Source: Hyphomicrobiales bacterium (GTDB lineage: Bacteria; Pseudomonadota; Alphaproteobacteria; Rhizobiales; HXMU1428-3). Taken from it: a stretch of DNA of 43,896 nucleotides. The translations under genes were made by a program, and so were the position numbers. The stretch covers positions 1-43,896 of the forward strand of contig JAEPQF010000011.1 in assembly GCA_017640685.1 (NCBI GenBank), given 5' to 3'. This document shows, piece by piece, positions 7,815 to 14,424 of the stretch (position 1 is the first letter of the stretch; each line of letters opens with the position of its first letter). Under the pieces are notes generated by a model that ran no database searches, was not told the DNA's origin, and saw only the letters and a program-made list of their open reading frames with translations.

Positions 7815-8441
7815 ATGGAACAATCAGTGCAACACAAAAATGCCAAAAGAAACAAAATGGTTTGGAATTTACCAAATATCCTAACCTATGGCCGCATTGT
7901 AGCTGTCCCAGCCTTTGTTGCTTGTTTTTACTTTTCTGGTGATTTACCACGCGCTATAGCCCTTGGCCTTTTTATCGCAGCCAGTGTTACTGATTTTTTA
8001 GATGGCTATTTAGCCAGAGCCTGGTCTCAACAATCAAAACTTGGCCAAATGCTAGACCCTATCGCAGATAAACTCTTAGTTGGTGCAGCTTTAATCATGC
8101 TGGTTTATGACAAAACAATTTATGATCTTTCCGTCATCGCGGCGGTGATCATTTTAAGCAGAGAAATCTTGGTCTCAGGTCTGAGAGAATTCCTCGGTCA
8201 GCTCTCTGTGAGTGTGCCCGTCACTCAAATTGCCAAATTCAAAACAGCTGCTCAACTCGGCGCTCTTGGGTTTTTAATTATGGCCCCTCTTGTTGATCCA
8301 TTCCTCGGCGGCAAAAGCAATCTCACTTTAGTGATTGGAGATAGCTTATTATGGTGCGCGGCTATTTTAACCATCTATACTGGTTTTGATTATCTAAGAG
8401 TTGGTATAAAATACCTCATAGAAGAAGATATGAAAGACTAA
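7815..8441 (+). CDS. pgsA: CDP-diacylglycerol-glycerol-3-phosphate 3-phosphatidyltransferase
   Basis: A 208-residue inner-membrane enzyme that makes phosphatidylglycerol phosphate from CDP-diacylglycerol. The CDP-alcohol phosphotransferase signature is exact: Asp63-Gly64, Ala67-Arg68, Gly77, Asp81 and Asp85, with the D-G-x2-A-R-x8-G-x3-D-x3-D spacing. The N-terminus has the WNLPNILTYGRI start seen in PgsA. Hydrophobic segments occur near residues 28-42, 47-60, 88-115, 150-165 and 175-195. The ATG at 7815 has AGAG a few bases upstream. Downstream comes a string of hairpin repeats before moaD. Confidence 0.93.
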   Translation: MEQSVQHKNAKRNKMVWNLPNILTYGRIVAVPAFVACFYFSGDLPRAIALGLFIAASVTDFLDGYLARAWSQQSKLGQMLDPIADKLLVGAALIMLVYDKTIYDLSVIAAVIILSREILVSGLREFLGQLSVSVPVTQIAKFKTAAQLGALGFLIMAPLVDPFLGGKSNLTLVIGDSLLWCAAILTIYTGFDYLRVGIKYLIEEDMKD

Positions 8442-8455
8442 GCGACGGCTGCTTT

Positions 8456-8577
8456 GCGCCAGTTGCAAGTGGGCAACCTAAAGGCGCATTAAAAAAGGCA
8501 ACCTAAAGGCGCACTAAAAGAGGCAAGCTGAAGGCGCACTAAAAAGACGGTTGCTTGTGGGCAATCTGAAGGAAGCA
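8456..8577 (+). repeat. Hairpin-repeat locus C between pgsA and moaD
   Basis: Two full and two half copies fill the pgsA-moaD gap. The first (8456-8487) pairs GCGCC with GGCGC and GTTGC with GCAAC. Two 3'-half copies (about 8497-8513 and 8522-8538) hold the right inner arm, TAAA or TGAA, then GGCGC and ACTAAAA, as if made by slippage. The last (about 8546-8577) pairs GGTTGC with GCAATC and departs from the standard tail: instead of TGAAGC it reads TGAAGGAAGC, which creates the moaD ribosome-binding site. Confidence 0.85.
8568..8575 (+). promoter_or_regulatory. moaD ribosome-binding site inside a hairpin repeat
   Basis: GAAGGAAG lies 9 bases before the moaD ATG and forms the tail of the last hairpin copy of locus C. 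Because it sits immediately after the inner stem, folding of the hairpin could control access to it. That regulatory role is inference. Confidence 0.6.
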
Positions 8578-8584
8578 CTAAAAA

Positions 8585-8836
8585 ATGAAGATTTTATATT
8601 TCGCGTGGGTACGTGAAAAAATTGGCAAATCACAAGAAGAACTTGAAATTCCAGATGCAGTAAAAACAGTTGCAGATCTTATTTTGTGGCTAGAAACCAA
8701 AGGCCCTGAATACGAGGCCGCCTTTGCAAACAAAGAGACCATCAACTCAGCCATTAATCAATCTCATGTCGACCACAGCACACAATTGAACAATGCAAAC
8801 GAAATCGCCTTTTTCCCACCCGTCACTGGCGGTTAA
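8585..8836 (+). CDS. moaD: Molybdopterin synthase sulfur-carrier subunit
   Basis: An 83-residue ubiquitin-like protein that begins MKILYFAWVREKIGK and ends in the obligatory Gly-Gly (FFPPVTGG), the site of adenylation and thiocarboxylation. With MoaE it turns cyclic pyranopterin monophosphate into molybdopterin. Its length and ends are normal, and the loop around EIAFFPPV matches the family. The gene is flanked on both sides by hairpin repeats, and its RBS comes from one of them. Confidence 0.93.
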   Translation: MKILYFAWVREKIGKSQEELEIPDAVKTVADLILWLETKGPEYEAAFANKETINSAINQSHVDHSTQLNNANEIAFFPPVTGG

Positions 8837-8840
8837 TAAC

Positions 8841-9061
8841 GCGGTTGTTAGTGGGCAATCTAAAGCGCAATAAAAAAGCGCGGTTGTTTCGTGGCGGTTT
8901 CTAGTGGGGAACTGAAGCCACGTCAAAAGAGTGGTAGCTTTCGGACCGGTTTCTGGTGAGAAACCTGAAGGCTCATCATAAAAAAAAGAGCACTAACGCG
9001 ACGGTTGCTTGTGCGGATGCTTTGTGGGCATCTGAAGCACAGAAAAAAGCAACCGAAGGAG
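8841..9061 (+). repeat. Hairpin-repeat locus D between moaD and moaE, with a nested copy
   Basis: Five copies separate moaD from moaE. They are at 8841-8868, at 8890-8922 (outer CGTGGC/GCCACG, inner GGTTTC/GGAACT), and at about 8945-8972 (inner GGTTTC/GAAACC). The last two are nested: an outer copy at 9003-9061 (GGTTGCTT at 9003-9010 with AAGCAACC at 9047-9054) has in its loop a complete inner copy at 9011-9040 (GTGC/GCAC and GGATGC/GCATCT). The compensatory stem changes among these neighbours are the clearest evidence that structure is conserved. Confidence 0.88.
9055..9061 (+). promoter_or_regulatory. moaE ribosome-binding site inside a hairpin repeat
   Basis: GAAGGAG sits eight bases before the moaE ATG and directly follows the outer stem of the nested repeat. 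It fixes the moaE start at 9070 and replaces the TGAAGC seen in ordinary copies. Confidence 0.75.
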
Positions 9062-9069
9062 CAAAAAAA

Positions 9070-9540
9070 ATGACAATTCGCATCCAGACGGAAGATTTCG
9101 ATATAACTAAAGAAATCAATCTTCTTAAAGAAGAGCGTAAAAAAAGCGGACAACAAGATGTTGGGGCGATTGTCACTTTCACAGGCACTGTAAGAGATAT
9201 GGCCGGCAAAACGCCAATTAACTCGATGAGCCTCGAACACTACCCTGGCATGACAGAAAAAGAGCTCACTGATATTGCTGAAGAGGCAAACAAGAGATGG
9301 CCGCTCTTAGGCACAACCATCATCCATCGTATTGGCGATCTAGAACCAGGCGACAATATCGTTCTAGTTGTCACACTCTCCTCTCACAGACACGCAGCCT
9401 TTGAAGCAGCTGACTTTTTGATGGATTTTCTCAAAAGCAAAGCCCCTTTCTGGAAAAAAGAGCAACCACTTGAGGGAGAAGCTAACTGGGTTGACGCCAG
9501 AGATAGCGACAAACAAGCACTCTCTCGCTGGGAGAAATAA
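9070..9540 (+). CDS. moaE: Molybdopterin synthase catalytic subunit
   Basis: A 156-residue protein, the normal MoaE length. The frame is open back to 8956, but that extension is repeat DNA and the ATG at 9070 has an excellent RBS. Family landmarks are GAIVTFTGTVRD, MSLEHYPGM, IIHRIGDLEPGDNIV, SSHRHAAFEAADFLMDFLK and the C-terminal KSKAPFWKKE. These include the conserved Arg/Lys residues that bind the precursor and accept MoaD-carried sulfur. MoaE acts as a heterotetramer with MoaD in the cytoplasm. A molybdenum cofactor pathway implies molybdoenzymes elsewhere in the genome. Confidence 0.93.
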   Translation: MTIRIQTEDFDITKEINLLKEERKKSGQQDVGAIVTFTGTVRDMAGKTPINSMSLEHYPGMTEKELTDIAEEANKRWPLLGTTIIHRIGDLEPGDNIVLVVTLSSHRHAAFEAADFLMDFLKSKAPFWKKEQPLEGEANWVDARDSDKQALSRWEK

Positions 9541-9666
9541 AGTTAAATTTGCAACATTAGAATTTACATTCTTGCAAAGTTTGCAGTTCAACAAATAGCC
9601 ATTCGGTCCTAAACTCATTTGAGTAGAAGTTAAAAAACCACGCATCTCTTCAATGAGGAAAGATAA

Positions 9667-11070
9667 ATGAAACGGCGCGATTTTCTCATCACCACAAGTG
9701 CTTCAATTGGTGCAACACTCTTTGCAGGTGGTGCTACAAACCTGGCGTTAGGAGCACTCAGCTCTAAAGCCCCTATCATCACAGATTTAAAACTTCAAAA
9801 GACCAGCTTTTTATTGCGTGACCAACCAACGAAGAACATGGTCAGCCTTTCTAAAAACGCACCGCCTCCGGTGATTTATGGCATTCAAGACCAACAAATG
9901 CAGTTAAATGTCATCAATGGGTTGGATGAATATACAGCGATGCATTGGCATGGCCTACGTATCCCGAATAAAATGGACGGTGTACCCTATCTCACGCAGC
10001 TTCCCATCGGCGGCGGTGAAACCTTTAGGTATGAATTCACACCGCCCGACGCTGGCACATATTGGTATCACCCTCATTGTATGACTATGACCCAAATGGC
10101 AAGTGGCCTCACCGGCGTTATGGTGATTAAAGAAAAAACAGACATTGGCTTTAATAGTGAGCAAGTCATCAATCTAAAAGATTTCAGATTAGACAAATCA
10201 GACCAATTAAAACAGCCCTATACTTTAAGAGGCGCCGCACGAGCTGGCACATTCGGCAATGTTCAAACTGCTAATTGGCTACAATCACCTATTTATAATC
10301 ATCAAGCAGGTAGTCTGGTTCGTTTGCGTATTGCTAATACGGACACCACACGCATTTACTCACTGTACTTAACAGGAGCTGACGGAGAAATCATAGCCTG
10401 GGATGGTCACCCAACAGATGAGCAGATTTCCATGCCAACTGAACAAAGCCCTCTATTCTTAGGCCCAGGTCAAAGAGTGGACATCGCCTGCAAAATGCCG
10501 GCAATTGAAGGAAAGAGCATCAACCTCATTGCAAAGGTAAGAGCAAACAAAAAAATTATGGCAACGCTGCAATCGGTTGGCGAAGACCAAAAACGCAATA
10601 TAAAAGAACTTAAACCACTTCCTAAAAATCCATTATTAAAACCAGATTTAAAATCTGCCCAAACTCACAAACTCATTTTCGGCTGGTCGCCAGAAGGCAC
10701 AGTTCCTAACAATGGATTTTGCGGATCTTTAGGCAGTAATTTCTGGTCAATCAATCGCAAAGCTTGGCCTGGTGATGATGCAGGAAACGTTCAACCACTA
10801 GTCACCATGAAACAAGGCCAAACACATATTCTAAGATTGCAAAATGAATCACCCAATCTACATCCAATCCACATTCACGGCCTGGTTTTCAAACCCATCA
10901 GGTCGAACAAAAGAAAACTCCCCTCCAATTGGACAGATACTTTATTGCTTTTAAAAAATGAAATCGTAGATGTCGTCCTCGTAGCAGACAACCCTGGCGA
11001 TTGGGCCTTTCACTGCCATGTCATCGAACATCAAAAAACCGGACTAACCGGTTACATTAGGGTGGTATAA
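9667..11070 (+). CDS. Tat-exported multicopper oxidase, laccase-like
   Basis: A 467-residue periplasmic protein with a twin-arginine signal (MKRRDFLITTSASIGATL) and three cupredoxin domains. Copper ligands are complete: HWHG (His93, His95), WYHPH (His135, His137), HPIHIHG (His399, His402, His404) and the type 1 site HCHVIEH (His449, Cys450, His451, His455). The axial position ten residues after the cysteine is Leu460, where CueO-type enzymes have Met; leucine there usually goes with a higher-potential type 1 copper. No methionine-rich copper-sensing loop is seen. It could act on phenols, metals or Cu(I). The ATG is preceded by GAGGAAAG. The gene stands alone, with a strong terminator downstream. 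Confidence 0.88.
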   Translation: MKRRDFLITTSASIGATLFAGGATNLALGALSSKAPIITDLKLQKTSFLLRDQPTKNMVSLSKNAPPPVIYGIQDQQMQLNVINGLDEYTAMHWHGLRIPNKMDGVPYLTQLPIGGGETFRYEFTPPDAGTYWYHPHCMTMTQMASGLTGVMVIKEKTDIGFNSEQVINLKDFRLDKSDQLKQPYTLRGAARAGTFGNVQTANWLQSPIYNHQAGSLVRLRIANTDTTRIYSLYLTGADGEIIAWDGHPTDEQISMPTEQSPLFLGPGQRVDIACKMPAIEGKSINLIAKVRANKKIMATLQSVGEDQKRNIKELKPLPKNPLLKPDLKSAQTHKLIFGWSPEGTVPNNGFCGSLGSNFWSINRKAWPGDDAGNVQPLVTMKQGQTHILRLQNESPNLHPIHIHGLVFKPIRSNKRKLPSNWTDTLLLLKNEIVDVVLVADNPGDWAFHCHVIEHQKTGLTGYIRVV

Positions 11071-11179
11071 AAAACTAAATAGTCTGTTTCTAATCTCTTT
11101 TTCGCGATCAAACATCACACTCTCGTGAGGACCAATCACGAAAACAGAGCTTTTCAACAAGCGCGATCAAACAACTTCA

Positions 11180-11202
11180 CCTGCCCGTGAGCAGGCCTTT
11201 TT
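11180..11202 (+). terminator. Rho-independent terminator of the multicopper oxidase gene
   Basis: CCTGC at 11180-11184 pairs with GCAGG at 11191-11195 around a six-base loop and is followed by CC and seven T residues. It lies about 110 bases after the stop codon. Confidence 0.8.
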
Positions 11203-11271
11203 TTCTCATCAAAGCCCCTATAATAGTCTCAACAAACACGATGAACCACACATTGGATATGGAGATTATTG

Positions 11272-11415
11272 ATGAAAAATTTTTATCCCTTAACAGTTGT
11301 TTTTTTATTGGCGGCCACTTTAATCACAAGTGCACTTGCAGCTACATCTCAAGAAAGAGTAAGCGATGACTTATCGCACTATTATAGCACTGCTCAACAA
11401 TCTTTCTTATTGTAA
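11272..11415 (+). CDS. Small secreted peptide, 47 residues
   Basis: A short open frame with ATG at 11272, GGAG a few bases upstream and TAA at 11413-11415. The first 23 residues form a clear signal peptide: a positive start (MKNFYPL), a hydrophobic core (TVVFLLAATLIT) and the cleavage site SALA. The mature part is only about 24 residues, polar, with two tyrosines and no cysteine (starting ATSQERVSDDL). No family is recognised. It follows the terminator of the oxidase gene, so it is probably its own unit, and it is convergent with the broken membrane gene. The signal peptide and RBS argue that it is real, but expression is unproven. Confidence 0.55.
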   Translation: MKNFYPLTVVFLLAATLITSALAATSQERVSDDLSHYYSTAQQSFLL

Positions 11416-11425
11416 GAAAATTAAA

Positions 11426-11649
11426 CTATTTATTTTCAATAAATCTCAAAAATAGAACAAGTGCTATAGAAAATACGAAAGCGAAAGTTCCTCCATAAAA
11501 AACAGTCATATCATCAAACTTATTCGTCTCAAGATACCAAATAACTCCCAAACTAATACCAGCTAAGATATAAATATCTGTTCTCAAGCGATTAGGCGAA
11601 AAAAAATAAATTCTTCGCTTTCGCTTTTCTTTCCATCATAGGATGACAT
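11426..11649 (-). pseudogene. Small two-helix membrane protein split by a homopolymer frameshift
   Basis: From an ATG at 11649, preceded by GGAAA, the frame reads MSSYDGKKSESEEFIFF and then hits a run of eight A's at 11599-11606 (T's on the coding strand), after which it soon stops. One extra T restores a frame that continues SPNRLRTDIYILAGISLG and ends FLRFIENK at the stop at 11426-11428. The joined product of about 74 residues has two membrane segments (IYILAGISLGVIWYL and TFAFVFSIALVLFL). Both halves look like genuine coding sequence. The break could be a real mutation, phase variation or a sequencing error. No family is recognised. Confidence 0.6.
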
Positions 11650-11709
11650 ATAATTTCCACGAAAACACAATCAAGATACGAATAGAATTTTAAATCTTGA
11701 CTAGCTTTT

Positions 11710-11747
11710 AAAATCCATTTAGTTATCATGATAACCAAATGGATTTT
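11710..11747. promoter_or_regulatory. 38-bp palindromic operator, probable MarR site
   Basis: AAAATCCATTT at 11710-11720 is the reverse complement of AAATGGATTTT at 11737-11747. The centre, GTTATCATGATAAC at 11722-11735, is itself a perfect palindrome, and only 11721 and 11736 fail to pair. It lies 13 bases before the ABM-domain gene and two genes before a marR gene, where a dimeric MarR repressor would bind for autoregulation. MarR sites are typically palindromes of this AT-rich kind; the match to this protein is inferred. Confidence 0.7.
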
Positions 11748-11760
11748 AAGGATTACGAGT

Positions 11761-12054
11761 ATGAAAAAATCACTATTCATCTTTGCTGAAATAAAACCAA
11801 AAACAGAACATTTTGAAGAGGCAAAAGCAGCCATCAAAGACATTCTTAGTCAAACACGAAGCGAGCAAGGTTGTCGTTCATTTAATTTATTCAATTCACC
11901 AGATCAAAGTACATTATATCTTTTTGAAGAATGGGATGATCAAAATTCGCTTGATGAACATTATGCACAACCATACACAATGGCTGTTTTCAAAGCTTAC
12001 GAAAATTGGTTAGCTGAACCACCTCGCATAATTCCCTTAGAAAGCGCTGAATAA
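11761..12054 (+). CDS. ABM-domain (antibiotic biosynthesis monooxygenase-like) protein
   Basis: A 97-residue dimeric ferredoxin-like-fold protein. The pattern LFIFAEIKPKTEHFEEAKAA, SEQGCRSFNLFNSPDQS, YLFEEWDDQNSLDEHYAQPY is typical of the ABM/YgiN group, which includes quinol monooxygenases and small stress proteins. I chose the ATG at 11761 with AAGGA upstream; an in-frame ATG at 11728 falls in the middle of the operator. It is the first gene of a tight operon with marR (one base apart) and a small membrane protein. A likely role is detoxification of a quinone-like or aromatic compound sensed by the MarR protein; the substrate cannot be read from the sequence. Confidence 0.8.
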   Translation: MKKSLFIFAEIKPKTEHFEEAKAAIKDILSQTRSEQGCRSFNLFNSPDQSTLYLFEEWDDQNSLDEHYAQPYTMAVFKAYENWLAEPPRIIPLESAE

Positions 12055-12055
12055 T

Positions 12056-12496
12056 ATGTTTTTTCTAAAAGAATTACCAACAGAGCAAATGGTCAAAGAC
12101 TACGTTGCTAAAACAGGTGTAGGCTCAACTGACACCATCTCAAAAGCGCTCCTGATGCTCCGCGAAGCCAGTCACTTAATTCGCTTACTTGATGCTTATT
12201 TTAGCTCACACGATCTTTCACAACTAAAATTCCTAATTCTAGTCGTGATAGACCGCGAACCAGAAATTGACAGCCTACGCCAAAGCGAAATTAATCAACG
12301 GCTAGACGTTTCAAAGCCTGTGTTAAACCGCACGATAAATTCTTTACTAGAAACAAAATTGTTAAAAAGGTTAGACGATGAAGAAGATGCAAGGGCTCAT
12401 AGACTAGCCCTTACAAAGAAAGGAAAAAACACCCTGAAGCAAATTATGCCTGGTTATTTTGAGCTCATATCAAACTTCATGGAACAACAATCATGA
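12056..12496 (+). CDS. MarR-family transcriptional regulator
   Basis: A 146-residue winged-helix regulator. The recognition region SEINQRLDVSKPVLNRTINSLLETKLLKR is followed by the wing DDEEDARAHRLALTKKGK, a standard MarR arrangement, with helical dimerisation segments on each side. An N-terminal extension of about 25 residues precedes the usual start of the fold. It begins one base after the stop of the ABM gene and overlaps the next gene by four bases (ATGA), so translation is probably coupled. The 38-bp palindrome upstream of the operon is its likely operator. The ligand is unknown. Confidence 0.85.
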   Translation: MFFLKELPTEQMVKDYVAKTGVGSTDTISKALLMLREASHLIRLLDAYFSSHDLSQLKFLILVVIDREPEIDSLRQSEINQRLDVSKPVLNRTINSLLETKLLKRLDDEEDARAHRLALTKKGKNTLKQIMPGYFELISNFMEQQS

Positions 12497-12708
12497 AAAC
12501 ATGCCTAAGAGTAATCTTCACATGGCTGTTTGTTTACATCGTCGTAACAGGAGCACTACTCAGCTTTGAATGGCTGGAAATCGAAATAAGTCTGCCATTA
12601 AAAACATTTATCCTAACAGCTTTTTTAGTTCCACTGATGCTGTTCATCCTTGGCCCAATGGCTACTAATTTAGCTCACCGAATAATCAAATCCAAAGATG
12701 GATGCTAA
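12493..12708 (+). CDS. Small two-helix membrane protein, DUF2798-like
   Basis: A 71-residue protein with two hydrophobic segments, VIFTWLFVYIVVTGALL and FILTAFLVPLMLFIL, followed by GPMATNLAHRIIK. The second helix with its proline and the following basic tail resembles DUF2798 proteins. It overlaps the marR stop by four bases and closes the operon, so it likely serves the same response, perhaps in transport or membrane protection. The family call is tentative. Confidence 0.6.
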   Translation: MKTCLRVIFTWLFVYIVVTGALLSFEWLEIEISLPLKTFILTAFLVPLMLFILGPMATNLAHRIIKSKDGC

Positions 12709-12720
12709 TTTAATGAATAA

Positions 12721-13593
12721 CTAAGCCCGCACCAAAGTCATGTAATCATCAAGCAAAGTTTCACTGATTTCACCTGGTGTAAATCGATAATCACCAATTT
12801 CAGAAACCGGTGTGACTTCAGCTGCAGAACCAGTAATAAAGCACTCAGAAAAATCAGCCATTTCTTCTGGCTTAATTGTCCGCTCTATCACTTCCATACC
12901 GCGCTTTTTGGCTAAATCCATAACGGTGCGGCGCGTAATACCATCAAGGAAAACATCTGCGGTTGGTGTATGAAGCACTCCATCTTTAATAAAGAAAATG
13001 TTCGCACCAGTTGCCTCTGCAACTAGACCTCGCCAATCAAGCATTAAGGCATCGGCATACCCAAGCTTTTCAGCGCGGTGTTTCTCGATGGTACAAATCA
13101 TATAAAGACCAGCAGCTTTCGCCCGAGATGGCGCTGTGCGCGGGTCTGGCCTGCAATATTCAGCCATGCACAAACGAATACCTTTCATCCGTTCAGCCGG
13201 ATCAAAATATGACCCCCACTCCCATGCAGCAATCGCTAAATTAATTTTATTTTTCTGCGCAGCAACACCCATTTGCTCAGAGCCCCGCCAAGCAATTGGC
13301 CGCATATAGCCCTCAGTTAAATTTTGAATTTTCATAACCTTCTCACAAGCTGCGTCAATTTCAGCAACAGAATAAGGAATTTCAAAATCCAAAATTTCAG
13401 CTGATGCACGCAACCGCTCACTATGTTCAGTGAGCTTAAAAATTTTGCCATTATAAATACGCTGTCCTTCAAAAACAGAGCTTCCATAATGCAGGCCATG
13501 ACTCAGCACATGAATTTTAGCGTCAGCCCAAGGGACCATTTCCCCATTAAACCAAATGTAACCTTCCAATTGATCAAACGCTAAATCCGCCAT
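12721..13593 (-). CDS. ilvE: Branched-chain amino acid aminotransferase
   Basis: A 290-residue fold-type IV PLP enzyme that interconverts leucine, isoleucine and valine with their keto acids. The PLP lysine is Lys159 in RAKAAGLY. Other landmarks are HGLHYGSSVFEGQRIY near the N-terminus, YMRPIAWRG, EATGANIFFI and the phosphate-binding ITRRTVMDLA and TGSAAEVTPV segments. D-amino acid aminotransferase and ADC lyase share the fold, but the N-terminal FEGQR pattern is that of IlvE. It converges on the marR operon, leaving 12 bases between the stops. Confidence 0.92.
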   Translation of the reverse strand: MADLAFDQLEGYIWFNGEMVPWADAKIHVLSHGLHYGSSVFEGQRIYNGKIFKLTEHSERLRASAEILDFEIPYSVAEIDAACEKVMKIQNLTEGYMRPIAWRGSEQMGVAAQKNKINLAIAAWEWGSYFDPAERMKGIRLCMAEYCRPDPRTAPSRAKAAGLYMICTIEKHRAEKLGYADALMLDWRGLVAEATGANIFFIKDGVLHTPTADVFLDGITRRTVMDLAKKRGMEVIERTIKPEEMADFSECFITGSAAEVTPVSEIGDYRFTPGEISETLLDDYMTLVRA

Positions 13594-13722
13594 TTCTCAG
13601 ATCCTTAAATTAATAAAAACACTCAAATATTCAAAATTTGAGAGCTAATTTGAAATAAAATATCAATGAAAACCAAAACTATTACATGAAACACTTGCAA
13701 GATTTATCAATATGAGCAAAAT

Positions 13723-13741
13723 ATGTCAACATCACTGACAT
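13723..13741. promoter_or_regulatory. Short inverted repeat upstream of the PetP-like gene
   Basis: ATGTCA at 13723-13728 and TGACAT at 13736-13741 flank seven bases, 37 bases before the chosen start of the marR-type gene and on the promoter side of ilvE. It is a plausible operator for the MarR protein, with no independent support. Confidence 0.35.
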
Positions 13742-13777
13742 AAATTCAAATTGATTAAAAAGAAACTCAAAGCAAAG

Positions 13778-14344
13778 ATGCCATCTAAAAACACAACACT
13801 GATTGATCAATCCACAAACAGCTGTCATCAAGACAATAAAGAGGCAGACCACACAATCAGCGTGCGTGAAGAAAACATGCTCACTTTAATCGAGCTTTTC
13901 TTCTTTGCCTACCGTGATTTCACCGAAGAAGGAGATGAAATCCTAGATACATTTGGCTTTGGTCGTGCCCACCACAGGGTTATTCATTTTGTTCACCATT
14001 ATCCAGGCCTTCGCGTCGCGGATCTTTTAGGAATTTTAAAAATCACCAAACAAAGCCTTGCCCGTGTGTTAAAGCAACTCATAGAGCAAGATTTCATTTG
14101 CCAAAAAGAAGGCAGCAAAGACCGAAGAGAAAGATTGCTTTATACCACACAAAAAGGCAATGAGCTTGCAGAGCAATTAGCAAATCCACAAATTGAGCGC
14201 TTTGAAAAAACAATGAGCACCTTTTCAAAAGAAGAGCAACAAACGATTGAAAAGTTTCTCTTCACCCTCATTCGCAAAAACAATCGCCAAGATGTAATTT
14301 CGCTCATGGCACAAAATGGCCATTTTCCAAGCGGAAAACCTTAA
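13778..14344 (+). CDS. petP: MarR-family regulator, PetP-like
   Basis: A 188-residue winged-helix protein. After a polar N-terminus, ELFFFAYRDFTEEGDEIL leads into GRAHHRVIHFVHHYPGLRV, then the recognition region LLGILKITKQSLARVLKQLIE and the wing EGSKDRRERLLYTTQKG. Together with the OmpR-type regulator 80 bases downstream it reproduces the petP-petR order known from Rhodobacter capsulatus, where PetR is needed for cytochrome bc1 expression. I start at the ATG at 13778; an in-frame TTG at 13751 would add nine residues. The name rests on order and similarity. Confidence 0.75.
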   Translation: MPSKNTTLIDQSTNSCHQDNKEADHTISVREENMLTLIELFFFAYRDFTEEGDEILDTFGFGRAHHRVIHFVHHYPGLRVADLLGILKITKQSLARVLKQLIEQDFICQKEGSKDRRERLLYTTQKGNELAEQLANPQIERFEKTMSTFSKEEQQTIEKFLFTLIRKNNRQDVISLMAQNGHFPSGKP

Positions 14345-14424
14345 AAAAGCTGACAACGGACGGTTTTTTGTCCAATATCAAACCATGAAAGCCAAAAGAA
14401 AAGAAAGAGAGTGAGCTAGCCCAA

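Noticed and set aside
8956-9069. Longer MoaE start at 8956
   Set aside because: The extra 38 codons are hairpin-repeat DNA; the ATG at 9070 has a strong RBS and gives the normal MoaE length.
11187-11369. A 60-residue plus-strand frame starting in the oxidase terminator
   Set aside because: It begins inside a terminator and runs in a different frame from the better-supported 47-residue secreted peptide at 11272.
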